This document shows, piece after piece, positions 1-6,371 of a stretch of 10,727 nt of DNA. The notes under the pieces are model-generated. The model was not told the origin of the DNA, made no database searches, and was given only the letters and a program-made list of their open reading frames with translations. Positions within the stretch are counted from its first letter, which is position 1; each line of letters starts with the position of its first letter. The DNA comes from Caldifarciminota bacterium (GTDB lineage Bacteria; Hydrothermota; E44-bin80), in the NCBI GenBank assembly GCA_023127905.1, contig JAGMEZ010000125.1, positions 1 through 10,727 on the forward strand, read 5' to 3'. Position numbers and translations under genes: made by a program.

Positions 1-16
1 CTTTATCCTTATACAT
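1..16 (-). CDS. Start of an unidentified divergent gene (partial, runs off the left edge)
   Basis: Read on the minus strand, an ATG at 16-14 follows a GGGAGG ribosome binding site (27-22) with a 5-nt spacer, and five codons (M-Y-K-D-K) are open to the window edge. A sigma-70-like promoter lies just upstream at 70-43. The combination of promoter, strong ribosome binding site and start codon in the space divergent from fhs makes a real gene start likely, but only five residues are visible and nothing can be said about its product. An ATG three bases upstream (21-19) directly abuts the ribosome binding site and is less likely to be used. Confidence 0.42.
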
Positions 17-42
17 GTCATCCTCCCTTTTTCGTATCGGCC

Positions 43-70
43 ATTAGAAATTTTGAAAATATGATCTCAA
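43..70 (-). promoter_or_regulatory. Predicted sigma-70-type promoter for the divergent left-edge gene
   Basis: On the minus strand a -35 box TTGAGA (70-65; 5 of 6 match to TTGACA) is followed after 16 bases by a -10 box TCTAAT (48-43; 5 of 6 match to TATAAT). Transcription would start around 36-38, giving a short leader of about 20 nt that carries the GGGAGG ribosome binding site of the gene starting at 16. This is a consensus match only; chance matches are common in AT-rich DNA, though its position is right. Confidence 0.4.
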
Positions 71-108
71 GTTTTGCACCTTTTTTTCGCAACTTCCTGG
101 ATTTCCAT

Positions 109-156
109 TAAATCCCCCTAAATCCCCCTTTGCTAAAGGGGGATTTGTTAGAGGGA
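109..156. repeat. Palindromic repeat-like element upstream of fhs
   Basis: Bases 120-131 (AAATCCCCCTTT) and 135-146 (AAAGGGGGATTT) form a perfect 12-bp stem closed by a 3-nt loop (GCT). The arm can be extended by 113-118 against 151-156 with one mismatch. The left arm also contains a tandem duplication of the 10-mer TAAATCCCCC (109-118 and 119-128). Elements of this CCCCCTTT...AAAGGGGG type are, from general knowledge, scattered between genes in many bacterial genomes as REP/MITE-like repeats. It ends about 15 nt before the fhs ribosome binding site, so it would be in the 5' leader if the fhs promoter lies to its left. There is no T-run after it on the plus strand, so it does not look like a normal intrinsic terminator. 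Confidence 0.7.
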
Positions 157-180
157 TGTTCTTTAGAAAAAGGAGGGAAA

Positions 181-1848
181 ATGGGAAGAGATAGTCGTAT
201 TGCAAAATTAACAAAGTTAAAACCAATTCAGAAAATCGCTGACCAAATCGGTCTCACAAAAGATGATATCGAATTATATGGACTCTATAAAGCAAAAATA
301 AAACATAACGTATTCGAAAGATTTGCCGATAAGAAAGATGGAAATTTAGTCCTTGTCTCTGCGATTACACCAACTCCTGCAGGTGAAGGGAAAACAACAG
401 TTGCAATCGGTCTCTCATTGGGACTAAATAAACTTGGAAATTCATCAATCGTAACAATAAGAGAACCTTCATTGGGCCCCCTATTCGGGATGAAAGGAGG
501 CGCAACTGGAGGTGGAAGAGCACAGGTCCTCCCCACCGAAGATATCAATCTCCACTTCACTGGTGATATTCATGCAATTACCTCTGCACACAATCTCATA
601 TCAGCAACACTCGACAATCACATATTCAGGAGAAAGGAACCTAAACTTGACCCGAGAAGAATTGAGTGGGACAGGGTTATGGATATGAACGATAGATCTT
701 TAAGAAACATAGTGATTGGGCTTGGTGGAAGAAAACATGGATTTCCAAGAGAAACAGCTTTCCGTATTTCCGCTTCTTCTGAAATAATGGCTATTCTCTG
801 TTTTTCCGAGACCCTGAAAGAACTAAAACATAGAATTTCAAATATTCTCATTGGTTTTACATATCAAGGGGAACCAGTATATTTGCGGGATTTAAAAATA
901 TGTGGAGCAGTAACCGCACTTCTCAACGATGCAATAAAGCCAAATCTTGTTCAGACAACTGAAGGAACTCCTGCACTCGTTCATGGTGGTCCTTTTGCCA
1001 ATATTGCACAAGGAACATGTTCTGTTCAATCAATGGAACTTGCCCTTAAACTCTCAAAATTCGTAATTACCGAAGCTGGATTCGGTTTTGATCTTGGAGC
1101 AGAAAAGTTCTTCGATATTGTTGCACAAAAATCTAACCTTAACCCCAAAGTCGTTGTTCTTGTAGCAACAACAAGAGCACTCAAAATGCACGGAGGGAAG
1201 AAATTAAAGGAGATTCAAAGACCGGATCCAAAATCTGTTAAACAAGGTCTGTCAAACCTCGAAAAACATCTGGAAAATATTCATAAATTCGAGGTTCCTT
1301 CAATTATTGCAATTAATAAATTCTCTACAGATACAGATGAAGAGATTGAAATAATCAAGCAGTTTGCAAAGGATAAGGGAGTTCAAAGTTCAGTTGCTGA
1401 AGAATACGAAAAAGGTGGTGAGGGAACCATTGATCTTGCTGAGAAAGTTGCAAATTTATCAAACCATAATGGAACATTCAAACCCCTCTATAAGCTGGAT
1501 ATACCAGTCGAAGAAAAAATTAAAACGGTTTGCAGGGAAATCTATGGTTCAAAAGCAGTTGACTTTACAAAAAAGGCAAATTATGACTTAAAAATTATTA
1601 AGAAATTGGGATTAGAGAAATTACCTGTTTGCATAGCAAAAACCCAGAAATCTCTCTCTGATAATCCCAAGTTGTTAGGACGACCAAAGGATTTCCTCGT
1701 AACAGTTAGAGAAATAAAAATATCTTCTGGAGCAGGTTTTCTTGTTCCCATAACAGGAACGATTCTTCTTATGCCTGGTCTTCCAAAGGTTCCTGTTGCA
1801 GAATATGTTGACATAGACGAGTCTGGCAACATAACAGGATTATTCTAA
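181..1848 (+). CDS. fhs: Formate--tetrahydrofolate ligase (formyltetrahydrofolate synthetase)
   Basis: Cytoplasmic enzyme that uses ATP to join formate to tetrahydrofolate, giving 10-formyl-THF for purine and formyl-Met synthesis and, in acetogens, for the methyl branch of the Wood-Ljungdahl pathway. The start at 181 gives 555 residues, the usual family length, and has a good ribosome binding site (AGGAGG, 171-176). A TTG in frame at 130 lies inside the hairpin and is rejected. Visible motifs are the P-loop TPTPAGEGKTT (residues 63-73), the substrate segment EPSLGPLFGMKGGATGGG (95-112), the DPRRIEW...DMNDRSLRN segment, and GFGFDLGAEKFFDI. The usual ANIAHG motif reads ANIAQG, and GFGADLG reads GFGFDLG. 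No other one-carbon gene is next to it in this window, so its pathway role (anabolic or energy) is open. Identity is secure. Confidence 0.97.
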   Translation: MGRDSRIAKLTKLKPIQKIADQIGLTKDDIELYGLYKAKIKHNVFERFADKKDGNLVLVSAITPTPAGEGKTTVAIGLSLGLNKLGNSSIVTIREPSLGPLFGMKGGATGGGRAQVLPTEDINLHFTGDIHAITSAHNLISATLDNHIFRRKEPKLDPRRIEWDRVMDMNDRSLRNIVIGLGGRKHGFPRETAFRISASSEIMAILCFSETLKELKHRISNILIGFTYQGEPVYLRDLKICGAVTALLNDAIKPNLVQTTEGTPALVHGGPFANIAQGTCSVQSMELALKLSKFVITEAGFGFDLGAEKFFDIVAQKSNLNPKVVVLVATTRALKMHGGKKLKEIQRPDPKSVKQGLSNLEKHLENIHKFEVPSIIAINKFSTDTDEEIEIIKQFAKDKGVQSSVAEEYEKGGEGTIDLAEKVANLSNHNGTFKPLYKLDIPVEEKIKTVCREIYGSKAVDFTKKANYDLKIIKKLGLEKLPVCIAKTQKSLSDNPKLLGRPKDFLVTVREIKISSGAGFLVPITGTILLMPGLPKVPVAEYVDIDESGNITGLF

Positions 1849-1876
1849 CTCAATATTTATTCACAGGTGAGCCATC

Positions 1877-1904
1877 TTGGCAAACAAATAATACATATTA
1901 ATAT
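1877..1904 (+). promoter_or_regulatory. Possible sigma-70-type promoter for nth
   Basis: TTGGCA (1877-1882; 5 of 6 to the -35 consensus) is followed after 16 bases by TAATAT (1899-1904; 4 of 6 to the -10 consensus). It lies in the 135-nt gap between fhs and nth and would give a leader of about 70 nt that includes the small hairpin at 1951-1971. The surrounding DNA is very AT-rich, so a chance match is possible and nth could also be read through from fhs. Confidence 0.28.
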
Positions 1905-1950
1905 CAATTTAGCTAACAAGAAAAAAAACGATTAAAAAGAAAAGTAAATT

Positions 1951-1971
1951 ACCAACATGATTCTCGTTGGT
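1951..1971 (+). other. Small hairpin just upstream of the nth start
   Basis: ACCAAC (1951-1956) and GTTGGT (1966-1971) form a 6-bp stem with a 9-nt loop. It ends 12 nt before the nth ATG, where a ribosome binding site would be expected and none is seen. It might be a weak end-of-transcript structure for fhs or a structure in the nth leader; there is no proper T-run behind it. The stem is short enough to be chance. Confidence 0.3.
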
Positions 1972-1983
1972 TTCTAATAACAT

Positions 1984-2640
1984 ATGAACAATAAACATAT
2001 AAAAATTGTTATAGCAATACTAAAAGAAGAGGTTAAAAAATGGAAACCTCCAATTGTTGACGAGATTGAAAAACAATCGAAGGATCCATACCTTGTTCTT
2101 ATATCCTGCATACTTAGTTTAAGAACAAAAGATAAAGTAACAGAAAATGCATCTAAAAAGCTTTTCTCTTTGTCAAACAATCCATACAGTATATTAAAAC
2201 TACCATTAACTACTATCAGGAAAACAATTTATCCTGTTGGATTCTATAGAAGAAAAGCAGAGACAATAAAAAGAATCAGTAAAATTCTGATAGAAAATTA
2301 TAATGGAATTGTACCGAATGAAATAGATGAACTCCTAAAATTACCCGGTGTAGGAAGAAAAACAGCAAACCTTGTTATAACTGTTGCTTACAAAAAACAA
2401 GGTATCTGTGTAGATACCCATGTTCATAGAATCGTTAATAGGTGGGGTTACGTAAAAACAAAATCACCACACCAGACAGAAATTTCACTAAGAAAAAAAT
2501 TACCATCCCAATACTGGATAACTTTTAATAACCTTCTTGTCACTTTCGGACAAAATCTCTGTAGACCTATCTCTCCAAAATGCCCTGTTTGCAGTATTTC
2601 AAAGTATTGCTATTATTACAATGAGAATTTTGTTAATTAG
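1984..2640 (+). CDS. nth: Endonuclease III (base-excision-repair DNA glycosylase/AP lyase)
   Basis: Removes oxidised pyrimidines from DNA and nicks the abasic site by beta-elimination. The 218-residue protein has the full family layout. The helix-hairpin-helix is LPGVGRKTANLVI, with the catalytic lysine at about K126. The VDTHVHR motif carries the catalytic aspartate D144. The C-terminal 4Fe-4S cluster site is Cys193-X6-Cys200-X2-Cys203-X5-Cys209. Length is close to the usual 210-220. The ATG at 1984 gives the expected N-terminus, but no Shine-Dalgarno sequence is visible in front of it. It lies 135 nt downstream of fhs on the same strand and converges with the minus-strand gene row, with 53 nt between the stop codons and no clear terminator hairpin. 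An Nth-type rather than a MutY-type enzyme is indicated by the lysine in the HhH. Confidence 0.96.
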   Translation: MNNKHIKIVIAILKEEVKKWKPPIVDEIEKQSKDPYLVLISCILSLRTKDKVTENASKKLFSLSNNPYSILKLPLTTIRKTIYPVGFYRRKAETIKRISKILIENYNGIVPNEIDELLKLPGVGRKTANLVITVAYKKQGICVDTHVHRIVNRWGYVKTKSPHQTEISLRKKLPSQYWITFNNLLVTFGQNLCRPISPKCPVCSISKYCYYYNENFVN

Positions 2641-2693
2641 AAATAAAAACCATTAACCACTCATACGCTTTCTTAACATTCATACTTTAGGAA

Positions 2694-3266
2694 TTACTTT
2701 AATTTATAACCACTAACATCCCATATTCTCTGAAAATAAGAATCTAATTCGCTAACTACCATTTCTTCCTTTATCTTTACATTTACTTCATTGTTTTCTT
2801 CAAGAGCAGATCTGCTCCAGTTGGATGAACCTACAAATGCGATTTTATCATCAACTATTACAAGCTTTGAATGCGTTGTTACAGAAACAGGATCAAATCG
2901 CACATCAACTCCCATTGAGTCAAGGTATATATAGGTTGATTCATTTAATGCGTTTAAACTACTGTTATAATCGCTCTTTTCAAGAAGCACCTTAACCTCT
3001 ACTCCTCTTAAATTTGCCTTTATTAGAGCTTTTTGCAACTGGCTCACCCCATTTGTAGAATCAAATGGATAATATTTCATCAAATACATCATAATATGTA
3101 TATAGTCCTCTGATTCATTAAAACAAGAAAGAAGATACGAGGTATAATCCCTGTTAGTTACAACATATACTGGCTTATCACCGTATGGAGGTTCTAAAGG
3201 CTCTTTTTTATGACATGATAAAAATAATGTAATTATGATGATAGCATATATAAATCTTTTTCTCAT
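2694..3266 (-). CDS. Predicted lipoprotein with a single phospholipase-D (HKD) nuclease-like domain
   Basis: A 190-residue protein beginning with a basic N-terminus, a hydrophobic stretch (about residues 5-17) and Cys18 (LFLSC), a relaxed lipobox; it is probably exported and lipid-anchored. The mature part has one HKD motif: H132-x-K134-x4-D139, then GSSN at 146-149. That is the catalytic motif of the phospholipase D superfamily. The single motif and small size resemble the Nuc-type endonucleases, which act as dimers so that two HKD motifs build one active site; a phospholipase or other phosphodiesterase role is equally possible. A ribosome binding site AGAGG lies 4 nt before the ATG. It is the last gene of the minus-strand row, 165 nt beyond dut, and may be a separate unit. 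Domain secure; substrate unknown. Confidence 0.85.
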   Translation of the reverse strand: MRKRFIYAIIIITLFLSCHKKEPLEPPYGDKPVYVVTNRDYTSYLLSCFNESEDYIHIMMYLMKYYPFDSTNGVSQLQKALIKANLRGVEVKVLLEKSDYNSSLNALNESTYIYLDSMGVDVRFDPVSVTTHSKLVIVDDKIAFVGSSNWSRSALEENNEVNVKIKEEMVVSELDSYFQRIWDVSGYKLK

Positions 3267-3325
3267 TTATCCTCTAAATGTCATTAGTTATTCGTTTTTG
3301 GTCATTCGTCTCTACGATAAACATT

Positions 3326-3422
3326 GTCATTGCGAGTTTTCTTTCATACTTACCACGTTAGAAAGTTTACCAATGTTGGGGACAAGCCCCAACGCTACTT
3401 TATCCTTTAACCTTTATCCTTT
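3326..3422. repeat. Intergenic repeat-like segment with a perfect hairpin
   Basis: The 165-nt gap between dut and the HKD lipoprotein gene holds three elements. They are GTCATTGCGAG (3326-3336), a perfect 7-bp hairpin GTTGGGG-ACAAG-CCCCAAC (3375-3393), and two copies of CTTTATCCTTT (3398-3408 and 3412-3422) three bases apart. Segments such as 'GTCATTGCGAG' and 'TTGGGGACAAGCCCCAA' recall dispersed intergenic repeats seen in metagenome-derived genomes; that is recollection, not a search result. On the minus strand the hairpin follows dut, but no T-run follows it, so strong intrinsic termination is unlikely. I see no gene in this gap. Confidence 0.5.
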
Positions 3423-3431
3423 CCATAACTC

Positions 3432-3875
3432 TTACCCGACAAGGTCTGTGTGTCCAAATCCTCCCCCGCCGCGCTTTGTCTTATTTAGTTCATCCACAAC
3501 TTCAAACTTTGCATGTTCAACATGTGCAAAAACCATCTGAGCAATCCGCATACCTTTCTTTACGCTGAATACTATATCACCAAGATTTATCATAATTACC
3601 TTAATCTCTCCTCTGTAGTCTGCATCAATTGTTCCAGGTGTATTCAATACCGTCACCCCATGCTTCAGGGCAATACCACTTCTTGGTCTTATCTGTGCTT
3701 CAAAACCCTCAGGAATCTCAACTGCAATTCCAGTCGGGATCAAAGAAAATGCACCTGGTGCAATATCAGTATCAATGATTGAATAGATATCTGCTCCACT
3801 GGAACCACTTGATACATAATCCGGAATTTTTGCATCTGAAATTATTTTTTTTATACAAACCTTAATTTTTTTCAA
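3432..3875 (-). CDS. dut: Deoxyuridine 5'-triphosphate nucleotidohydrolase (dUTPase)
   Basis: Hydrolyses dUTP to dUMP and pyrophosphate, keeping uracil out of DNA and supplying dUMP for thymidylate synthesis. All five motifs of the trimeric dUTPase family can be seen: SGADIYS (26-32), RPRSGIA (63-69), GTIDADYRGEI (81-91, with the catalytic Asp84 and Tyr87), GMRIAQMVF (108-116) and the C-terminal RGGGGFGHTD (135-144) that closes over the substrate. The length of 147 residues is typical. The start is a TTG at 3875-3873: the frame has no ATG between it and an upstream stop at 3911-3909, and the N-terminus aligns well with the family. No clear Shine-Dalgarno is present. It follows the aminotransferase gene by 25 nt, suggesting co-transcription and perhaps coupled translation. 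Confidence 0.95.
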   Translation of the reverse strand: MKKIKVCIKKIISDAKIPDYVSSGSSGADIYSIIDTDIAPGAFSLIPTGIAVEIPEGFEAQIRPRSGIALKHGVTVLNTPGTIDADYRGEIKVIMINLGDIVFSVKKGMRIAQMVFAHVEHAKFEVVDELNKTKRGGGGFGHTDLVG

Positions 3876-3900
3876 ATTACAATTTTCTAATAATTCTTTC

Positions 3901-5112
3901 TTACTTCTTCATATTTCTATACTCTTCAATTCCTAATTTCAAAATTTTCATTGCATCTCTAAGATCTTTATCTTTCAAGACAAATGCAATCCTTACTTCA
4001 TCTTTACCCTTACCCTTCGTTGCATAGAATCCATTCGCAGGTGAAACCATTGTTGTTTTATTATCAACATTAAAATCAGTAAGCATCCATTTAGTAAAAT
4101 TCTCAGCATCATCAACAGGCAGCCGTGCAACGGTATAAAAGGCACCTTCAGGTTTCTGTGCATACACACCTTCAATCTTGTTCAATTCCTCAAAGACAAT
4201 ATCTCTTCTCTTTTGATATTCATCCCTCATCACTAATATAAAATTATCTATCACCTTAAAACCAGCAATTGCACCATACTGTTCAATCGTCGGAGGACAT
4301 AATCGTGCCTGCCCAAACTTTAATGCATTCTCAACTACTCTTTTGTTTTTTGAAACAAGAAACCCTATTCGCGCACCACATGCACTGAATCTCTTTGAAA
4401 TACTATCCATAATAATTGCTCTATCCTGAACATTCGATAGATGGAGAATGCTCGTATGGGAACGATTATCAAATGTAAATTCCCTATAAACTTCATCTGA
4501 AAGAATAAAAAGATTATACTCTCTCGCAATCATTGCTACCATTTCCAATTCTTCTCTCGTATAAAGAGTACCTGTTGGATTATTGGGAGAACATACAAGA
4601 ATTGCTTTCGTTCTTGAGGTAATCTTTGATTCTATCTCCTCTCTTGAAGGATATCTAAATCCATTTAATAAAGTCGTTGAAAGAGGTATAATACCAATAC
4701 CAGCCATTTCTGCAAACCCATTATAATTTGTATAAAAAGGTTCTGGAATCAATACTTCATCCCCCACATCGCAGGTAATCATAAAAGTGAAAATAATTGC
4801 TTCGCTTCCTCCTGTTGTAATGAAAACATCATCAGGGTCAATGTTAATATCATACCGTAAAAAATATTCACTAATAACTACTCGCAAGTCAAGAAGTCCC
4901 TGTGATGGACCATATGGAAGAACATCAGATGGAAAATTCTTAATTGCTTCAAAAATAGGTTTGGGTGTATGAATATCCGGTTGTCCGATATTCAGGTGGT
5001 AAATCTCAATACCTCTCTTTTTTGCATCAACAGCATATGGAGCAAGTTTCCTAATAGGTGATTCTGGCATTAAAACTGCTCTATTTGAAACTCTTATTCT
5101 ACTTATGATCAT
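3901..5112 (-). CDS. Class I/II pyridoxal-phosphate aminotransferase (aspartate-aminotransferase-like)
   Basis: A 403-residue fold-type I PLP enzyme that moves an amino group between an amino acid and a 2-oxo acid. The sequence shows the N-terminal YHLNIGQPD segment (38-46), YGPSQG (67-72), TTGGSEA (99-105), SPNNPTGT (175-182), the LSDEVY aspartate (Asp206) that binds the PLP ring nitrogen, the Schiff-base Lys240 in SISKRFSACGARIGF, and Arg374 for the substrate carboxylate. This pattern fits the aspartate/alanine/aromatic aminotransferases, but the amino acid cannot be read from the sequence. The ATG at 5112 has a good ribosome binding site AGGAG (5122-5118, 5-nt spacer). It lies 26 nt downstream of the M16 peptidase gene and 25 nt upstream of dut. 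Its position between these two is unusual, as dut often follows the peptidase directly. Family secure, substrate not. Confidence 0.93.
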   Translation of the reverse strand: MIISRIRVSNRAVLMPESPIRKLAPYAVDAKKRGIEIYHLNIGQPDIHTPKPIFEAIKNFPSDVLPYGPSQGLLDLRVVISEYFLRYDINIDPDDVFITTGGSEAIIFTFMITCDVGDEVLIPEPFYTNYNGFAEMAGIGIIPLSTTLLNGFRYPSREEIESKITSRTKAILVCSPNNPTGTLYTREELEMVAMIAREYNLFILSDEVYREFTFDNRSHTSILHLSNVQDRAIIMDSISKRFSACGARIGFLVSKNKRVVENALKFGQARLCPPTIEQYGAIAGFKVIDNFILVMRDEYQKRRDIVFEELNKIEGVYAQKPEGAFYTVARLPVDDAENFTKWMLTDFNVDNKTTMVSPANGFYATKGKGKDEVRIAFVLKDKDLRDAMKILKLGIEEYRNMKK

Positions 5113-5138
5113 TCACACTCCTTCTATTTTTACATTTA

Positions 5139-6371
5139 TTATAAATTCCCGGCATAAATGAAAGAGAACCTATCCTCTTTTAATACATCTTTTATGACAA
5201 TGTTTACATCATTTACTTTTACTTTATTAATTGAAGTGATAATCTCATCTATTGTGCTTATTGTTCCCTTGTATATTTCGCTTCTACCCAATCTTAGCAT
5301 ACGATTTGATGTGTTTTCCTGTCCTATAATGAGCTTTGCTTTAAGTCTAACCTTTGCCTCGTTTACAGCTCTTTTTGATATTCCTTTCTCTCTAAGTTTT
5401 TTGAATTCCTTCAGCACCGTTTCTTGTGCCCTTTTTATTTTCACAGGATCGCATGCAAGATAAACACCAAAGATGCCTGCATCGGAAAAGAAATCTGTAA
5501 AAGAGGAAACTTCATAAACAAGCCCTTTTTCCTCTCTCACTTTTTGAAATAGAAGCGAACTCATTCCATCACCAAGTATTACATCAAGAACTAAAAGAGG
5601 ATATCTCCTTACATCATTATAATCAAATGCCAAGGTTGCAATAATGAGATGTGCCTGGAGAAGTTCCTTTTTTCTGAACGTAAAAGTAAACGGTTTGTAT
5701 TTGACCTTTACAGGGGAAAACAAGAATTGTTGATAAGTCCTTTTTTTGTTGAAAAATGGTTCGACACACTCAAGTAATTCATCATGATGAAGGTTTCCAC
5801 TTGCAGTAACAATAATTCTTTCAGGAGTATACCATTTTTTAAAATATGAAGAAATCCTCTTTTTGGTTAGCTTTTCAACATTCTCCTTCTTTCCTAATAC
5901 AGAATTGGCAAGTGGATGTTTTGAGAAAATTTTCTCAAACAATAGATTGAATATATGCCTTTCTGGAGAATCTCTGCTATCTTTAATCTCTTCTGTGACA
6001 ACACCAATTTCTTTATTTAACTCAAAAGCAGGAAATGTTGGTTTTGTTAACAAATCAGCAATAACATTTACTGCAAGTTTCAAGTGCGTATCAAGTCCTC
6101 TTGAAAAAAAACAGGTTATTTCTTTTGCGGTAAAAGCATCGAGTGTAGCTCCCTTGCTCTCAAGTGACCTCGCTATTTCTTTTGCACTTCTTGTCTTCGT
6201 TCCTTTGAAGAGAACATGCTCAATAAAATGAGAAATACCTCTTTCTCTATTATTTTCATTTCGTGAACCGACAACAACCCAGAAACCTAAGGAAAATGAA
6301 CGAACACCCTCAATTCTCTCGGTTATGATTGTTATTCGACTTTTGAGTTGGCTTTTTTTGATATTTATCAT
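5139..6371 (-). CDS. M16-family zinc metallopeptidase (processing-peptidase-like)
   Basis: A 410-residue member of the M16 (pitrilysin/mitochondrial processing peptidase) family. The inverted zinc motif HFIEH places ligands at His48 and His52 and the catalytic Glu at 51; a third ligand is expected at about Glu128 in VVTEEIKDSRDSPERH, the right distance away. The C-terminal half carries the partner motif REEKGLVYEV with Arg279 and Tyr286. Both the zinc-site and R/Y halves are thus present in one chain, as in active homodimeric bacterial enzymes. The genomic place directly after pnp is the classic one for this subgroup (ymxG/mlpA-like), whose in-cell substrate is poorly known. No signal peptide is visible, so it is probably cytoplasmic. 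The start at 6371 lies inside pnp (62-nt overlap); no later ATG, GTG or TTG precedes the zinc motif. No good ribosome binding site is seen. Confidence 0.93.
   Translation of the reverse strand: MINIKKSQLKSRITIITERIEGVRSFSLGFWVVVGSRNENNRERGISHFIEHVLFKGTKTRSAKEIARSLESKGATLDAFTAKEITCFFSRGLDTHLKLAVNVIADLLTKPTFPAFELNKEIGVVTEEIKDSRDSPERHIFNLLFEKIFSKHPLANSVLGKKENVEKLTKKRISSYFKKWYTPERIIVTASGNLHHDELLECVEPFFNKKRTYQQFLFSPVKVKYKPFTFTFRKKELLQAHLIIATLAFDYNDVRRYPLLVLDVILGDGMSSLLFQKVREEKGLVYEVSSFTDFFSDAGIFGVYLACDPVKIKRAQETVLKEFKKLREKGISKRAVNEAKVRLKAKLIIGQENTSNRMLRLGRSEIYKGTISTIDEIITSINKVKVNDVNIVIKDVLKEDRFSFIYAGNL

Noticed and set aside
130..180. Upstream TTG extension of fhs by 17 codons
   Set aside because: It would begin inside the palindrome, has no ribosome binding site, and adds residues not seen in the family; the ATG at 181 has an AGGAGG.
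44..226. Minus-strand reading frame across the fhs leader
   Set aside because: Its Pro/Gly-rich stretch is simply the translation of the C5/G5 palindrome, a common false ORF, and it runs into fhs.
3375..3393. Intrinsic terminator after dut
   Set aside because: The 7-bp hairpin is real but no T-run follows on either strand, so it is described as part of a repeat-like segment instead.
3235..3540. Plus-strand reading frame across the dut/lipoprotein gap
   Set aside because: It overlaps dut and the lipoprotein gene start antisense, crosses the repeat-like segment, and shows no recognisable domain.
5863..6231. Plus-strand frame of 122 codons within the M16 gene
   Set aside because: Antisense shadow of a well-supported peptidase gene with no ribosome binding site or domain.
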